Part shown: piece after piece, positions 1-9,515 of the stretch
Layout of the letters: each line of letters starts with the position of its first letter
Position numbering within the stretch: the first letter of the stretch is position 1
Assembly: GCA_022770525.1 (NCBI GenBank)
Contig: JALEHN010000073.1
Location: 1 to 60,100 of the forward strand
Length of the DNA: 60,100 bases
From: Clostridiales bacterium
GTDB taxonomy: Bacteria; Bacillota; Clostridia; Lachnospirales; Lachnospiraceae
Direction of reading: 5' to 3'
Translations under genes and position numbers: made by a program
Notes under the pieces: model-generated
Databases searched by the model: none
Seen by the model: only the letters and a program-made list of their open reading frames with translations
Told to the model about the DNA's origin: nothing

Positions 1-40
1 TGAATAGTTGCTTCTTTTCTCCGTACAGAAGCCTCCATCT

Positions 41-601
41 CTATAATACTTTACTTCCATTAGCTGTAAGCTTAAACTTTGCACCCAGAAGTTCCGCTGC
101 TTTTCTGCACATCATCATTCTTCCAAGAAAGATTTCAAAATACTCATACATGGTACAGATATCTTCATCTATTTGCAGGTTCAATGTGATAGAACGTTTC
201 TGTACATTCACCTTCACTGTTGCATTTGTAACTGCATAATTCACACGGTCATGCTTATCAAAGCCGGATTTTTCTTCGTTTCTCACACGATTCCTTCTGA
301 CATCAGTTTTATCTGCCAGGATCAATGCAGCAGATACTGCATCAACCGCTCCCCCTGTAGATTCATCATGATTTCCAATGGCAGACACGATAATGACCCT
401 GTCTGTCAGCGGAATATCCAGTTTTTCCAGGAGCGAATACGCTAAAATAGCTCCATATTCACCATGATTTTTCCGGTTGATCGCATTTCCAATATCATGC
501 AGAGCCCCTGCAATACAAACGAAGAATGCTTTCCATGCAAAAAGGAACACAGGCGATGCTTGAACTCTTAAAATCGCTAAAAAAGTTGCTATTCCAGCCA
601 A
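41..601 (-). pseudogene. HD-domain phosphohydrolase, 5-prime end lost
   Basis: The open frame carries the HD signature HDIGN, followed by a conserved NHGEYG-type stretch and a NHDE motif, as in metal-dependent HD phosphohydrolases, so the catalytic half is present. Homology to HD proteins starts only near base 516. The first roughly 28 codons of the frame (base 601 down to about 517) are the antisense of the neighbouring transposase remnant and do not look like an HD N-terminus. The native start is therefore gone and the gene is probably not expressed as a functional enzyme. Substrate cannot be told; HD proteins cleave phosphomonoesters or cyclic nucleotides. Confidence 0.7.
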
Positions 602-1304
602 ATACGTTCTTTTTGACAGTTGGTTTTCTTCTCCAAGTACGCTCCATGCTGTGATATCAATCGGTTATGATGTCATTGGCATGGTAAAAAAGACACCCAA
701 AATGTTCTTTCGGTACAATGGTAAAGATATGTCTCTTACCACAATCTACAACCAGAATAAAAAGAGGCGCGGTCGTTCCCGATACCTGCTTTCTGTGTTG
801 GTTGATGTTGTAAAGGATGGGAAAGTCATTCCGGCTAAAGTTGTGTACGTCCGTAACAGGAATAAGCGAAAGGAATATTTATGTCTTATCTCTACAGATA
901 CAACCCTGGATGAAAATGAAATCATCCGTATTTATGGTAAGCGCTGGGATATCGAAGTTTTCTTCAAGATATGCAAAAGCTATCTGAACCTCAGCAGGGA
1001 ATGTAACTCCTTATCTTACGATGCAATGACTGCTCACACAGCAGTTGTTTTTACTCGATATATGATGCTTTCTCTGGAAAGCCGGGAATCCAACGACAAC
1101 CGTTCATTGGGTGAACTTTTTCTATACTTTTCTGACGAAATGTCTGACATTACATGGATACAGGCATTTCAAATGCTGCTTCAAATGTTCCGAACCATGC
1201 TTAGCGACAACACTGAACTGTCTGAAGAAAAAATCAATGATCTGGTTGATACATTTATGAACACATTACCTGCATTATTGAAATCACAGCTTCAAGCAGC
1301 ATAG
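517..1304 (+). pseudogene. IS4-type DDE transposase, truncated and frameshifted
   Basis: The C-terminal two thirds of an IS4-like (DDE_Tnp_1) transposase. The frame from 651 contains a YREK motif (Y-x2-R-x3-E-x6-K in YGKRWDIEVFFKICK), the hallmark of the IS4 superfamily third acidic residue. The FDSWFSSP block carrying the second Asp sits at about 612-635, upstream of the annotated ATG. Before it, transposase-like sequence continues in another frame (QKGTQAMLELLK at 538-573), so at least one frameshift lies near 570-576 and small compensating indels near 600. The N-terminal part is absent, and the left edge abuts the HD gene. A dead insertion sequence. Confidence 0.8.
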
Positions 1305-1503
1305 CAGCGGAACTTTGACAACTGAATAATTGCCAGGTATTGAATTTTCAAGGTGCATAGGCAAAAAACATGTGCGAAGTTTGAGTTACATATTATTTTA
1401 TTTTATAGAAAAAGTAAACTATAATCAAACTGTCATTAGATTTTTATTGCTAAACATTCCAATTTGCAGCAAAGGATTCATTAGAATAAGTGAGGTAAAA
1501 AAT
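1305..1503. other. IS right flank and leader of butyrate kinase
   Basis: No convincing gene. A TATAAT box at 1420-1425 could be the -10 element of the butyrate kinase promoter, but the -35 position holds only an A/T-rich stretch. A Shine-Dalgarno-like GTGAGGT lies just before the ATG at 1504. The inverted repeat of the decayed IS could not be identified here. Confidence 0.35.
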
Positions 1504-2622
1504 ATGAGCTATAAAATTTTTGCTTTAAATCCCGGCTCTACTTCAACCAAAGTGGCTTTATTTGAGGACAGACATTGTGTATTTAAAACAACAATCGAGC
1601 ATTCCCACGAAGATCTGGCTCAGTTTCCTTCCGTACCGGATCAGTTTTCCTACCGTTTGGAAGCCATTATCAAAGCTGTAGAGGACGCAGGGCAAACATT
1701 TGAAAACGTGGATTGTTTTGTAGGCAGATGCGGCAGCACAAAACCGTGCGAAGGCGGCATTTATCGGGTCACCGAAAAAGTTCTTGATGATGTGGCACAC
1801 CATCCGATTGTCCATCCGGCAATGCTTGGCGGACGTTTAACAGATGCTCTGGCCAATCGCTACGGCGGAGAAAAGCTTTTTCTGAATCCTCCGGATACAG
1901 ATGAATTTCAGGATATTGCACGCATCACCGGTTTTAGCGATGTACTTCGTACCAGTAATGTTCATATGCTTAATCAAAAAGAAACCGTTATCGTTGCCGC
2001 TAAAGAAATGGGCAGACGTCCGGAAGATTGTAATTTTATCGTTGCCCATATCGGCGGCGGTGTATCTGTTACCGCACATCAACACGGCAGGGCAATTGAT
2101 TCCACCAACAATGTGGCAGGCGAAGGTCCTCTGACACCGACAAGAAGCGGTGCCATGCCGCTGCTTTATTTCATGGACCTGTGCTACAGCGGGAAGTATA
2201 CCAGAGATGAGATGTATAAGCGCCTGACAAAAACCGGTGGATTTACGGACCTTCTCGGCACAAATGATATACGTGAAGTGAAACAGATGATTAAAGCCGG
2301 TGATGAATATGCAAAAGTTGTCTATGACGCATTTATCTACCAGATTGGAAAAGCCATCGGTTCTATGGCCTCTGTGCTTCACGGAAACGTCGATGCAATC
2401 TTACTTGGCGGCGGGATTGTCTATGACGAAGATCTTGTAAAACAGCTTAAGGAAATGTGCGGATATATCGCACCGATTCGATGCTATCCGGGTGAATTTG
2501 AAATGGAGGCGTTGGCTTTTGGCGCACTAAGAGCCTTGACAGGTGCAGAAAAGATTAAAGAATATACCGGAGAACCGACATTCAAGGGCTTCGATACATA
2601 TCAAAGAGTAAAGATGGTATAA
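1504..2622 (+). CDS. buk: Butyrate kinase
   Basis: A 372-residue ASKHA-fold acyl kinase of the butyrate/acetate kinase family, which converts butyryl phosphate and ADP to butyrate and ATP. The N-terminal phosphate-binding loop LNPGSTSTK, the central HIGGGVSVTAH loop and the C-terminal LLGGGIV element are all present. I start it at 1504 (MSYKIFALNPG), behind a GTGAGGT ribosome site; the longer frame from 1330 adds 58 residues unlike the family. The usual partner phosphotransbutyrylase (ptb) is not next to it. A branched-chain fatty acid kinase role is possible. A strong terminator follows. Confidence 0.9.
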   Translation: MSYKIFALNPGSTSTKVALFEDRHCVFKTTIEHSHEDLAQFPSVPDQFSYRLEAIIKAVEDAGQTFENVDCFVGRCGSTKPCEGGIYRVTEKVLDDVAHHPIVHPAMLGGRLTDALANRYGGEKLFLNPPDTDEFQDIARITGFSDVLRTSNVHMLNQKETVIVAAKEMGRRPEDCNFIVAHIGGGVSVTAHQHGRAIDSTNNVAGEGPLTPTRSGAMPLLYFMDLCYSGKYTRDEMYKRLTKTGGFTDLLGTNDIREVKQMIKAGDEYAKVVYDAFIYQIGKAIGSMASVLHGNVDAILLGGGIVYDEDLVKQLKEMCGYIAPIRCYPGEFEMEALAFGALRALTGAEKIKEYTGEPTFKGFDTYQRVKMV

Positions 2623-2703
2623 AAGCTTCTTTTCTTCCTTATATTGATTTCCATGCCATACCACATCAAAGAACCAAACAGGCAGGCAGTTTCGGATGCT
2701 TTT

Positions 2704-2743
2704 AAAAAAGGAAGGACTGTTTCCCACAGCCCTTCCTTTTTTT
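2704..2743. terminator. Bidirectional terminator between buk and ferredoxin
   Basis: A long A-tract/T-tract hairpin with arms 2704-2720 and 2726-2742 and a 5-base loop (TTCCC). It lies between convergent genes and has T-rich flanks on both strands. Confidence 0.85.
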
Positions 2744-2777
2744 ATTCTTATAATTCTAATACTTATAAAATGCTGTA

Positions 2778-2969
2778 CTATTTTTCTAAAAAGATGGCAG
2801 CAACCGCACAATCTTTCGCGGAACTTACAGCCTGCGCTTCCAATTCCGGTGTATCCGCATCACGCAGTACATCGATCACATCATCTTCAAAATTGAACGC
2901 ATACAGTTCGGGATATAAACTCACACAGATGCCGCAGCGTATACAGTAGTTTTTAATTTCTATTTTCAT
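2778..2969 (-). CDS. Small single-cluster ferredoxin
   Basis: A 63-residue ferredoxin with CIRCGIC near the N-terminus and a fourth cysteine in KDCAVAAI near the C-terminus, which together supply four ligands for one [4Fe-4S] cluster. In the CxxCxxCxxxCP pattern of related monocluster ferredoxins the last Cys is replaced by Tyr (LYPE); in characterised homologues that residue forms a disulfide rather than binding the cluster, so the cluster should still assemble. It starts 12 bases after the flavoprotein gene with its own AAAGGAAT site and is probably co-transcribed as that enzyme's electron donor (inference). Confidence 0.85.
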   Translation of the reverse strand: MKIEIKNYCIRCGICVSLYPELYAFNFEDDVIDVLRDADTPELEAQAVSSAKDCAVAAIFLEK

Positions 2970-2981
2970 ACCGATTCCTTT

Positions 2982-4505
2982 CTATAACTGGTCAATATAA
3001 TCACAGGCACAGTCACCGGCCGCAAAACCGAGGGGCATTGCAAAGTAGGCAGCACCAAGACCGGCAATGATCGGATTGCCGTACAGCTCGTTCAGCACAT
3101 TATCACCGGCTGCGAACAGTCCCGGTATAGCCGTGCTGTCATCTCTGATCACCTGCATATTTCCGTTGATACGTATACCGCCCATGGTGTTGTAACCGCC
3201 GCAGAAGACACGCATTGCATAAAACGGACCTTTGCGTACAGGACGTAAATATTTCGGATCCTTACCGAAATCATCATCCGAGTGTTTGTCACAAAAACCA
3301 TTGTAACGGTCTAAAGTTGCTTTCAGACCTTCTTTATCGATACCTGCCTGTGCGCAGATTTCTTCAATCGTATCTGCCATAAATACATGTTTATTTTTCT
3401 TTACTTCAATGACTTCTTTGAACTGTCCTCTGATATCCGTCAGCTTTTCTGCCGGGAATACAAAATAGAAGTAGTCCACACCTTCCTCCTCGAGGTGTTT
3501 GCGCGTGTCATCGTCAAATATCATATAGCTGACACGTCCCGGCTGATTTCTGATGGCACGGTTAATTGCCATGTGGTTATTGGAAAGGCTCTCGTCAAGA
3601 AAACGATTTCCGTTTTTATTAACAAAACAATATGGCTGCTCTGTCATAATACGGAACTCATTGAACGCGATCCATGGCGTCGGCCCGACCAGCCCCGGTC
3701 CCGGCACCATGTCATGACCTTCAATGGATACAGCGCCGACAGCCCCGCCAAGTTTCCATGCAAGTTTATGGCCGTCACCGGTCTGCTTTGAGTTCGGGAA
3801 ACAGTTAAAAGTTACATTTCCTTCACCGGATGCGTTGTAATCCGTATAGATAAATCCGGTATGTTCTTTAATCATTTCAGGATCATCCATCATGCCTCCG
3901 GCACAGATGATCACTGCTTTACAGTCAACCGTTACAGTTTCGCCTGTTTTATTGTTCACGCCGATTGCCTGACAAACATTGCCGTTTTCGTCAGTTTTGA
4001 TATCTGTCAGAGGCGTATCCAGCAAATATTTGCCGCCGCGTTTTTCGATATCTCTCATGGCGCGAAGGCCAATGAGCGCTCCGCCGTGTCCCTTTCCCCG
4101 TCCCATAGCCAGCATATCATCACCATGGACGTTAATGGCCGGCGGAAATCCATCGGCCCTCTCAGGCGAGCCAAGGTCTTTAAGCGGTACAAGGTCAGCC
4201 GCAACCATTTTTACACCAAGTCTTTCAATAAATTCTTTTGTCCGCCATGAGTTGTTGACATACTGCCGAATAACAAGCGGATTGCCGTTATAATTTCCAT
4301 ATTCATACAGCAGCTGAAATGCCTTGTCCTGGTAAGCCTTTTCATTGCGGACGACAATAAACTGAATTGCACAGTTTGCGACCCCGCCCTGAAACGGCCT
4401 TTTTTCAAAAACAACAACTTCTTTTCCTTTCGCAAGGATTGCATCCGCAGCACAATAACCGGCAGCGCCGCTGCCCATGACAACAATGTCCGTCTTTAAA
4501 TGCAT
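2982..4505 (-). CDS. FAD-dependent oxidoreductase, fumarate-reductase-like
   Basis: A 507-residue FAD_binding_2 flavoprotein. The N-terminus has the Rossmann dinucleotide loop GSGAAG (residues 11-16) followed by an acidic VFEKR strand end, and the C-terminus has the second FAD signature IPGLFAAGDN plus a GAAYFAMPLGFAAG helix. The middle resembles the capping domain of fumarate reductase / 3-ketosteroid dehydrogenase-like flavoproteins, including a late GGYNTMGGI segment. No heme motif, signal peptide or membrane segment is seen, so it is cytoplasmic. It forms a two-gene operon with the ferredoxin. The substrate cannot be assigned. Strong GGGAGGT ribosome site. Confidence 0.85.
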   Translation of the reverse strand: MHLKTDIVVMGSGAAGYCAADAILAKGKEVVVFEKRPFQGGVANCAIQFIVVRNEKAYQDKAFQLLYEYGNYNGNPLVIRQYVNNSWRTKEFIERLGVKMVAADLVPLKDLGSPERADGFPPAINVHGDDMLAMGRGKGHGGALIGLRAMRDIEKRGGKYLLDTPLTDIKTDENGNVCQAIGVNNKTGETVTVDCKAVIICAGGMMDDPEMIKEHTGFIYTDYNASGEGNVTFNCFPNSKQTGDGHKLAWKLGGAVGAVSIEGHDMVPGPGLVGPTPWIAFNEFRIMTEQPYCFVNKNGNRFLDESLSNNHMAINRAIRNQPGRVSYMIFDDDTRKHLEEEGVDYFYFVFPAEKLTDIRGQFKEVIEVKKNKHVFMADTIEEICAQAGIDKEGLKATLDRYNGFCDKHSDDDFGKDPKYLRPVRKGPFYAMRVFCGGYNTMGGIRINGNMQVIRDDSTAIPGLFAAGDNVLNELYGNPIIAGLGAAYFAMPLGFAAGDCACDYIDQL

Positions 4506-4811
4506 AAAAATACCTCCCTATCATTGCTCCATAAAAAAGCAAGTCTCTCCCTGTATCCTGCCGGTCTGCCCGGATACGGGACAACACCTTCGATTCGTAT
4601 ACACTTATGATATCGCATGGTCTACTATAAAACAATTATCATATATCCATAGGAACATATAATTTTTTTCTATATCTGAAGCTTCGCACCGGCCGCATCC
4701 GCACGGAGTATTTTGTTGATTTAGGAATTCCGATTTGTGATAGCGCAAAAAATCCGGTATCTGAACACTCAGATACCGGACACGGATTTGAATTTTCCAC
4801 TGATATAGGTT
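4506..4811. other. Intergenic region with flavoprotein promoter side
   Basis: About 300 bases between two same-strand genes. It holds the terminator of the upstream pseudo-kinase gene (4753-4780) and presumably the promoter of the flavoprotein operon, but no clear -35/-10 pair was recognised. Confidence 0.3.
4753..4780 (-). terminator. Rho-independent terminator of the pseudo-kinase gene
   Basis: Perfect 12-bp hairpin arms (TCCGGTATCTGA and its complement) with a 4-base loop. A run of six T follows on the minus strand. Confidence 0.9.
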
Positions 4812-6893
4812 TTAATTTTCCACTGCCGTAAGCAAAATGCCTGCTTTGTAAGTGCTGCCGTCCACCGTTGTGATAAACTTACCGCCTTCAGACTGGACAA
4901 TCTTTTTCGCCGTCTTCAGGCTTTCGCCCATCTCACCGGAGACCTGTCCGACCAGATCCTGCCTGATCGTATTCTTCATCATATAGACCATTTTGCCCTT
5001 CTGTACATACATTTCAATATATACTCTTGAGCCTTCCTCAGCATACTTTTCAACGTTATCAAACAATATTGAAAGTACTTTAATCGCATTACTTTTATCA
5101 ATATCAAGCATAATCGGTTTTTCAGGTGCGCGCAGCGTCACACCGATGGATTTATTTTTAAGCTTGATTCTGAACATCTTACGCACATCTTTGTTTAACT
5201 GGATAAAATCAAGCAGTGTATCATCTTCTTTAAGCGCCGAGTTCACCGCTTCTGTATCAAGGATTTGAGTTGCATCCATTGACGCATACGCCGCCTGATC
5301 TGCCGCATTCATCAGCTCTCTTTGCTGAGCGGCATCCTTCTTTGTATCGCTTTTTGCCCCTGACTGCTGTCTCAGGTGATCTGTCTCCTGAGGACTTAAC
5401 ATCACCGTCTTATCCATAGAAGGCGTAAGAACATTTTCCTGTGTGCGTCCCTTTAAATCATCGACGCCGTTTTCCGGAAGCACCGCTTCGCCAATACCTT
5501 TGACCGCTTTGGAAAAATCAACATTTTCCCAATCCTCGGGATTAATTTCCCCATCCTGTACCTCTTCAGCTTCAGGTTCGGCAAAATCATCATAGACTTC
5601 ATCATCATAACTGTCTGCTTCCGGCACACCGCCAAATAACAGGCTGATAAATGCAATCAATTCAATCACAAAGACAATCGGCGCCGCAATAAATACAATC
5701 GGAATATCTCTGACTGTAAACCCTCTCAAGTAGAGTAAAGCCATTACGAGTCCGCCGTTTAACGCTACAAGGAACAGAAAAACAATGATGCCTTTTAAAA
5801 CCTTCGGTAAGTGGTTCAGTCCCATATTAATCGCATGGCCGACCCTGTAAATCAATGAGTCTGATACAAATCTGCCGGTCTTTATACGCCGCACGAGACT
5901 GAAATAGCAGCGGATCAATACAATATAAAACAGAACCGCACCGCCGATCATGATATACCGGTCATAATTATTCAAAATCTCATGGGTATGGATATAATAC
6001 ATACCAAAAATAATGCCGCCCAACACCGCAAAGGAAATCACTGCGGCAATCTCTGTAAAAATATGATCAAACCATGACAGTCTGACTTCATTCGTGCCTT
6101 TGCTCATACCTGTGGACATCACACAGAATATCAGTAAAAGAATAAACACAACAAGTCCGCCGATACCTGCAAAACGGGCAATATTAAAATATCCCGTCAA
6201 TTCCTGATACTTCAGATAAGAATCGTAAAACGTTCCGCTCTGCTCGAGATTATTATCAACAGCCGTATAAATAATATAAACATTATTCAGGCTGTCCATC
6301 GAAGCCTTCCAGCCCTCTTTATTCAGTCCCTTTGTCGGTACACCGCCAAGATCCACAGTAAAGCTGTTGTCCGCACTGCTTAATCTTAAGAAATGATTAC
6401 TTGCCTCAATACGGCTCTTTGCATCTTCACTTGAAGCATAGAGTGTCTGTTTGTCACCATTCTGAACTAAAAATGAAAAGTTGCCATTTGTTCCGAGAAT
6501 CCCCTCGGCCAGTGAATTGACTTTTTCCTGAGTCTCCGCCAGCGAAGCATCTTTTTCAATGGCATCGATAATCTTAAGTACTTTCTCAACCGTTGCATTG
6601 TACTGTTCCGAAAAGCCTTTGCTGCTGAAATAGCTTGTCGTATAACCGCCGTCATAACGGTCATCAATGTATTTATAACAAATGTATCCTGATAACCCAA
6701 CGACTACAGCTGCCACAAAAAGCAGACACCTCATAATGACTTTCAAAGGCATGTTCCTCGTCGGATGAAATCGGCCGTCATCTTCATTTTCTTCGCCTAA
6801 GCGCTCTTTGCCCTGCCTGCCGCGCTTTTTGGCTGGTACTTCAACTTCTTCATCTACATCGTCCCAAAAATCACGTTTTTTCTTTTTAGCCAT
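4812..6893 (-). CDS. Degenerate histidine-kinase-like membrane protein
   Basis: A 693-residue membrane protein. A charged cytoplasmic N-terminus is followed by TM1 (about 49-72), an outer domain to about 240, and five more hydrophobic segments (about 241-420). A long acidic linker and a C-terminal ATPase-like domain complete it. Segment by segment it parallels the intact kinase at 9516-11756: WFDHIFTE versus LFDRLYTE, RRIKTGR versus KRIKTHT, SRVYIEMYVQ versus SRVYIDMYIQ. The phospho-acceptor His box is missing, the N-box is reduced to LFDNVEKY, and the glycine-rich G box is replaced by MGESLKTAKK. It is thus probably catalytically dead and may act as a sensor or allosteric partner. Start supported by AAAGGAG. 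Confidence 0.8.
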   Translation of the reverse strand: MAKKKKRDFWDDVDEEVEVPAKKRGRQGKERLGEENEDDGRFHPTRNMPLKVIMRCLLFVAAVVVGLSGYICYKYIDDRYDGGYTTSYFSSKGFSEQYNATVEKVLKIIDAIEKDASLAETQEKVNSLAEGILGTNGNFSFLVQNGDKQTLYASSEDAKSRIEASNHFLRLSSADNSFTVDLGGVPTKGLNKEGWKASMDSLNNVYIIYTAVDNNLEQSGTFYDSYLKYQELTGYFNIARFAGIGGLVVFILLLIFCVMSTGMSKGTNEVRLSWFDHIFTEIAAVISFAVLGGIIFGMYYIHTHEILNNYDRYIMIGGAVLFYIVLIRCYFSLVRRIKTGRFVSDSLIYRVGHAINMGLNHLPKVLKGIIVFLFLVALNGGLVMALLYLRGFTVRDIPIVFIAAPIVFVIELIAFISLLFGGVPEADSYDDEVYDDFAEPEAEEVQDGEINPEDWENVDFSKAVKGIGEAVLPENGVDDLKGRTQENVLTPSMDKTVMLSPQETDHLRQQSGAKSDTKKDAAQQRELMNAADQAAYASMDATQILDTEAVNSALKEDDTLLDFIQLNKDVRKMFRIKLKNKSIGVTLRAPEKPIMLDIDKSNAIKVLSILFDNVEKYAEEGSRVYIEMYVQKGKMVYMMKNTIRQDLVGQVSGEMGESLKTAKKIVQSEGGKFITTVDGSTYKAGILLTAVEN

Positions 6894-7180
6894 ATTCTTT
6901 CTCCTTTATACTCATCTAATGTTCATCTATATCCCACAATTTCGGCATTACCAGACTTCATTGATTCTCCCCATATAATGAACCCGATATTTCTTATATT
7001 TTACACTAAAATATCAAAGCTTTCAATCCCCCTATTCAAAACTTATGAAATAGTGTATACTTATGATATAAAAAACTTATACTAAATGAAATCTCTATAT
7101 AAAGTATGCCGGCTTTTATGGCCTAACCTTTATCATAAAGTATTTCAGACAACCAACCAACTTACAAGGAGTGAACAACT
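6894..7180. other. Divergent promoter region, pseudo-kinase / trxA
   Basis: About 290 bases between divergent genes. Two TATACT boxes (7056-7061 and 7078-7083) could serve as -10 elements for trxA, but neither has a good -35 at the right spacing. No RNA structure was recognised. AAGGAG precedes the trxA start. Confidence 0.3.
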
Positions 7181-7498
7181 ATGGTAAAACATCTGGATAA
7201 TCAATCATTTACAACCGAAGTATTAAAGGCATCTGTCCCTGTACTTGTGGATTTTTATGCGGACTGGTGCGGACCATGTAAAATGATGGCGCCGATTCTT
7301 GACGAAATCGATACACAGCTTGGCGATAAAGTCTCCGTCTGCAAGGTCAACGTGGATAATAACATGGACCTGGCACAGACCTACAGAATTATGAATATTC
7401 CTGCCATGTTCATTTTTAAAAACGGTGAAATCGCAGAAAAAATCATCGGCGCCACATCAAAGAGCAATCTTGTTTCCCTTCTGGAAAAACATATGTAA
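7181..7498 (+). CDS. trxA: Thioredoxin
   Basis: A 105-residue thioredoxin with the active-site motif WCGPCK after the strand LVDFYADWC, and the conserved cis-proline in IPAMFIFKNGE. Length and motifs match classical thioredoxin 1. It is a cytoplasmic thiol-disulfide reductant, recharged by the thioredoxin reductase encoded 78 bases downstream on the same strand. Start preceded by AAGGAG. Confidence 0.95.
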   Translation: MVKHLDNQSFTTEVLKASVPVLVDFYADWCGPCKMMAPILDEIDTQLGDKVSVCKVNVDNNMDLAQTYRIMNIPAMFIFKNGEIAEKIIGATSKSNLVSLLEKHM

Positions 7499-7575
7499 TC
7501 AGCTTTGCGGCATGATACGGCCATGTCCGCATTGATATTCTGATTCATTCATAAAAAGTAATGAGGTTTACAAAC

Positions 7576-8499
7576 ATGATTAAAATTTATGATCTTGTCA
7601 TCATCGGCTCCGGTCCGGCCGGTCTCACTGCAGGTATCTATGCGATCCGTGCCAAACTGGATACACTGATGATTGAAAAAACAGGAATGAGCGGCGGACA
7701 GATTATAAATACGACAGAAGTTGACAACTATCCGGGACTTCCCGGTGTCGGCGGTTTTGAACTTGCCATGAAAATGCGTTCGCACTACGATGAATTTGGC
7801 GGCCATTGTATTTCCGGTGAAGTTACCGGCATCAAGGACGGTCCCGTCAAAGAAATCATCCTCTCCGACGGTACATCCTACATGACCCGTTCGATTATCA
7901 TCGCCGGCGGCGCCGCTTACAGAAAGCTTGGTGTTCCCGGCGAAGAAAAACTGACCGGCAGCGGCGTGTCCTACTGTGCCACATGTGACGGCGCTTTCTT
8001 CCGCAGCAAAACAGTCGCGGTTGTAGGCGGCGGCGATGTTGCACTGGAAGATGCCCTCTTTCTTTCACGCATATGCCTTAAAGTCTTTTGTATCCACCGC
8101 CGCGACACCTTCAGAGGCGCACCGGTTATGGCTGAAAGACTACTGGCACTAAACAATGTCACTGCGCTGTGGAATACTGTTGTTGAATCCATTGAAGGTG
8201 ATGACTGCGTCGAACGCATCCGCATTAAAAATGTTATCGACCAGACCGAAGAGTCTCTTGACATCGACGGTATATTCGTCGCGGTCGGTATGCAGCCGCT
8301 TTCTGACATATACAAAAACCTTGTCGCCTGCGACGACTACGGCTATATCATTGCCGATGAGACATGTCAGACAAATGTTCCCGGCATTTTTGCGGCAGGT
8401 GATATACGTACAAAACCGCTGCGCCAGGTCATCGGCGCAGCCAGCGACGGTGCGAATGCCGTCTACTCTGTTCAGAAATATTTAAACGCACTGGAATAG
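7576..8499 (+). CDS. trxB: Thioredoxin reductase
   Basis: A 307-residue low-molecular-weight thioredoxin reductase. It has the FAD loop GSGPAGLTAG at the N-terminus, the redox-active CATC motif, the NADPH-binding loop GGGDVALEDA, and the late GIFAAGDIR signature. It transfers electrons from NADPH through FAD to thioredoxin. I prefer the ATG at 7576 over 7561 because the ATGAGGT at 7561-7567 works well as its ribosome site and the protein then starts like family members. Pairs with trxA upstream. Confidence 0.93.
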   Translation: MIKIYDLVIIGSGPAGLTAGIYAIRAKLDTLMIEKTGMSGGQIINTTEVDNYPGLPGVGGFELAMKMRSHYDEFGGHCISGEVTGIKDGPVKEIILSDGTSYMTRSIIIAGGAAYRKLGVPGEEKLTGSGVSYCATCDGAFFRSKTVAVVGGGDVALEDALFLSRICLKVFCIHRRDTFRGAPVMAERLLALNNVTALWNTVVESIEGDDCVERIRIKNVIDQTEESLDIDGIFVAVGMQPLSDIYKNLVACDDYGYIIADETCQTNVPGIFAAGDIRTKPLRQVIGAASDGANAVYSVQKYLNALE

Positions 8500-8500
8500 C

Positions 8501-8538
8501 AAAGAGGCTGTAGCTCATCTGAGTTACAGCCTGCTTTG
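8501..8538. terminator. Hairpin between convergent trxB and hydrolase genes
   Basis: Inverted repeat with arms 8505-8516 and 8521-8532 (one mismatch), a 4-base loop and outer AAAG/CTTT pairing. The T-tract is weak on both strands, so termination is likely but not certain. Confidence 0.6.
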
Positions 8539-8539
8539 A

Positions 8540-9475
8540 TTAATCCATCTTACTCTTTAACCAGTTTAAGATATCTTCAAACACCATTTCTTTATCCGTT
8601 TCATTGAGTATTTCATGTCTGTCATTGTCATAAAGCTTTAATGTCACATCTTCAATATCGGCGTCTTTGTACTTGTCATAAACGATTTTCACGCCTCTGC
8701 CAAAGCTTCCTACCGGGTCCATAGCTCCGGAAACAACTAAAATCGGAAGTGTCGGTCGTATCTTCCGGATCAGTTCATCTTTTCCCGCTTCATGAACCAG
8801 TGTAAACAAATCTTTATAAGCAGAAACTGTGAATAAAAATGAACACAATTGATCATCGTTGTACGCATCGACTATTTTTTCATCCTTTGAAAGCCAGTCG
8901 TGAGATGTCCTTGCCGGTTCAAACTTTTTATTATATGCGCCAAACGCAATATTATCGATGAGTTTACTTCTGTAATCCCAGCCTTTAAAGCGGGCAATCA
9001 CTGATGCTAAAAGCTTTCCTCCGACTGCCGCAATCGCCGGCTGGCTGCCTGTCCCCATGATAATCGCACCATTAAGCTCATGACTGTATCTTGTTATAAA
9101 TACTCTCGTTATAAATGAACCCATGCTGTGCCCCAGAATAAAATATGGAACACCTTTAAATTCCCGCTCCATATGTTTCTTCAGACGGTAATTGTCGCCA
9201 ATCACATATTCCGACCCGTTTTTTTTCGCAAAAATTCCAAGCTCATCATTGGAATTGACCGAAAGACCATGTCCAAGGTGATCTTCCCCTGCAACCGCAA
9301 AACCGTGGGCACACATAAAACGCGCGAATGTATCATACCTGTCAATGTACTCAACCATACCATGGACAATCTGTAAAAAACCGATAATTTTCTCATCCTC
9401 AGGTTTCCACAAAATTCCGTGTATTTTATGAACACCGTCGCAGGAACTAAAATGGAAATGTTTTTTAGTGACCAT
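8540..9475 (-). CDS. Alpha/beta hydrolase, monoacylglycerol-lipase type
   Basis: A 311-residue alpha/beta-hydrolase (Hydrolase_4 group). The nucleophile elbow is GHSMGS, with an upstream HGMVEYIDRYD oxyanion region and HGFAVAGEDHLGHG. A late acid (SGAMDPVG) and a catalytic His (NDRHEILNE) complete a Ser-Asp-His triad. Such enzymes cleave lysophospholipids or monoacylglycerols. I start it at 9475 (MVTKKHF), behind an AGGAGG site; the longer frame would run into the upstream kinase gene. No signal peptide. It lies 40 bases after the kinase stop and likely shares that operon. Confidence 0.88.
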   Translation of the reverse strand: MVTKKHFHFSSCDGVHKIHGILWKPEDEKIIGFLQIVHGMVEYIDRYDTFARFMCAHGFAVAGEDHLGHGLSVNSNDELGIFAKKNGSEYVIGDNYRLKKHMEREFKGVPYFILGHSMGSFITRVFITRYSHELNGAIIMGTGSQPAIAAVGGKLLASVIARFKGWDYRSKLIDNIAFGAYNKKFEPARTSHDWLSKDEKIVDAYNDDQLCSFLFTVSAYKDLFTLVHEAGKDELIRKIRPTLPILVVSGAMDPVGSFGRGVKIVYDKYKDADIEDVTLKLYDNDRHEILNETDKEMVFEDILNWLKSKMD

Positions 9476-9515
9476 ACCCGACGCCTCCTTTAGAAATACC
9501 TTTTTAAGGATTATA

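Noticed and set aside
1330-1503. Extended N-terminus of butyrate kinase
   Set aside because: The added residues do not resemble the family and a proper ribosome site lies before 1504.
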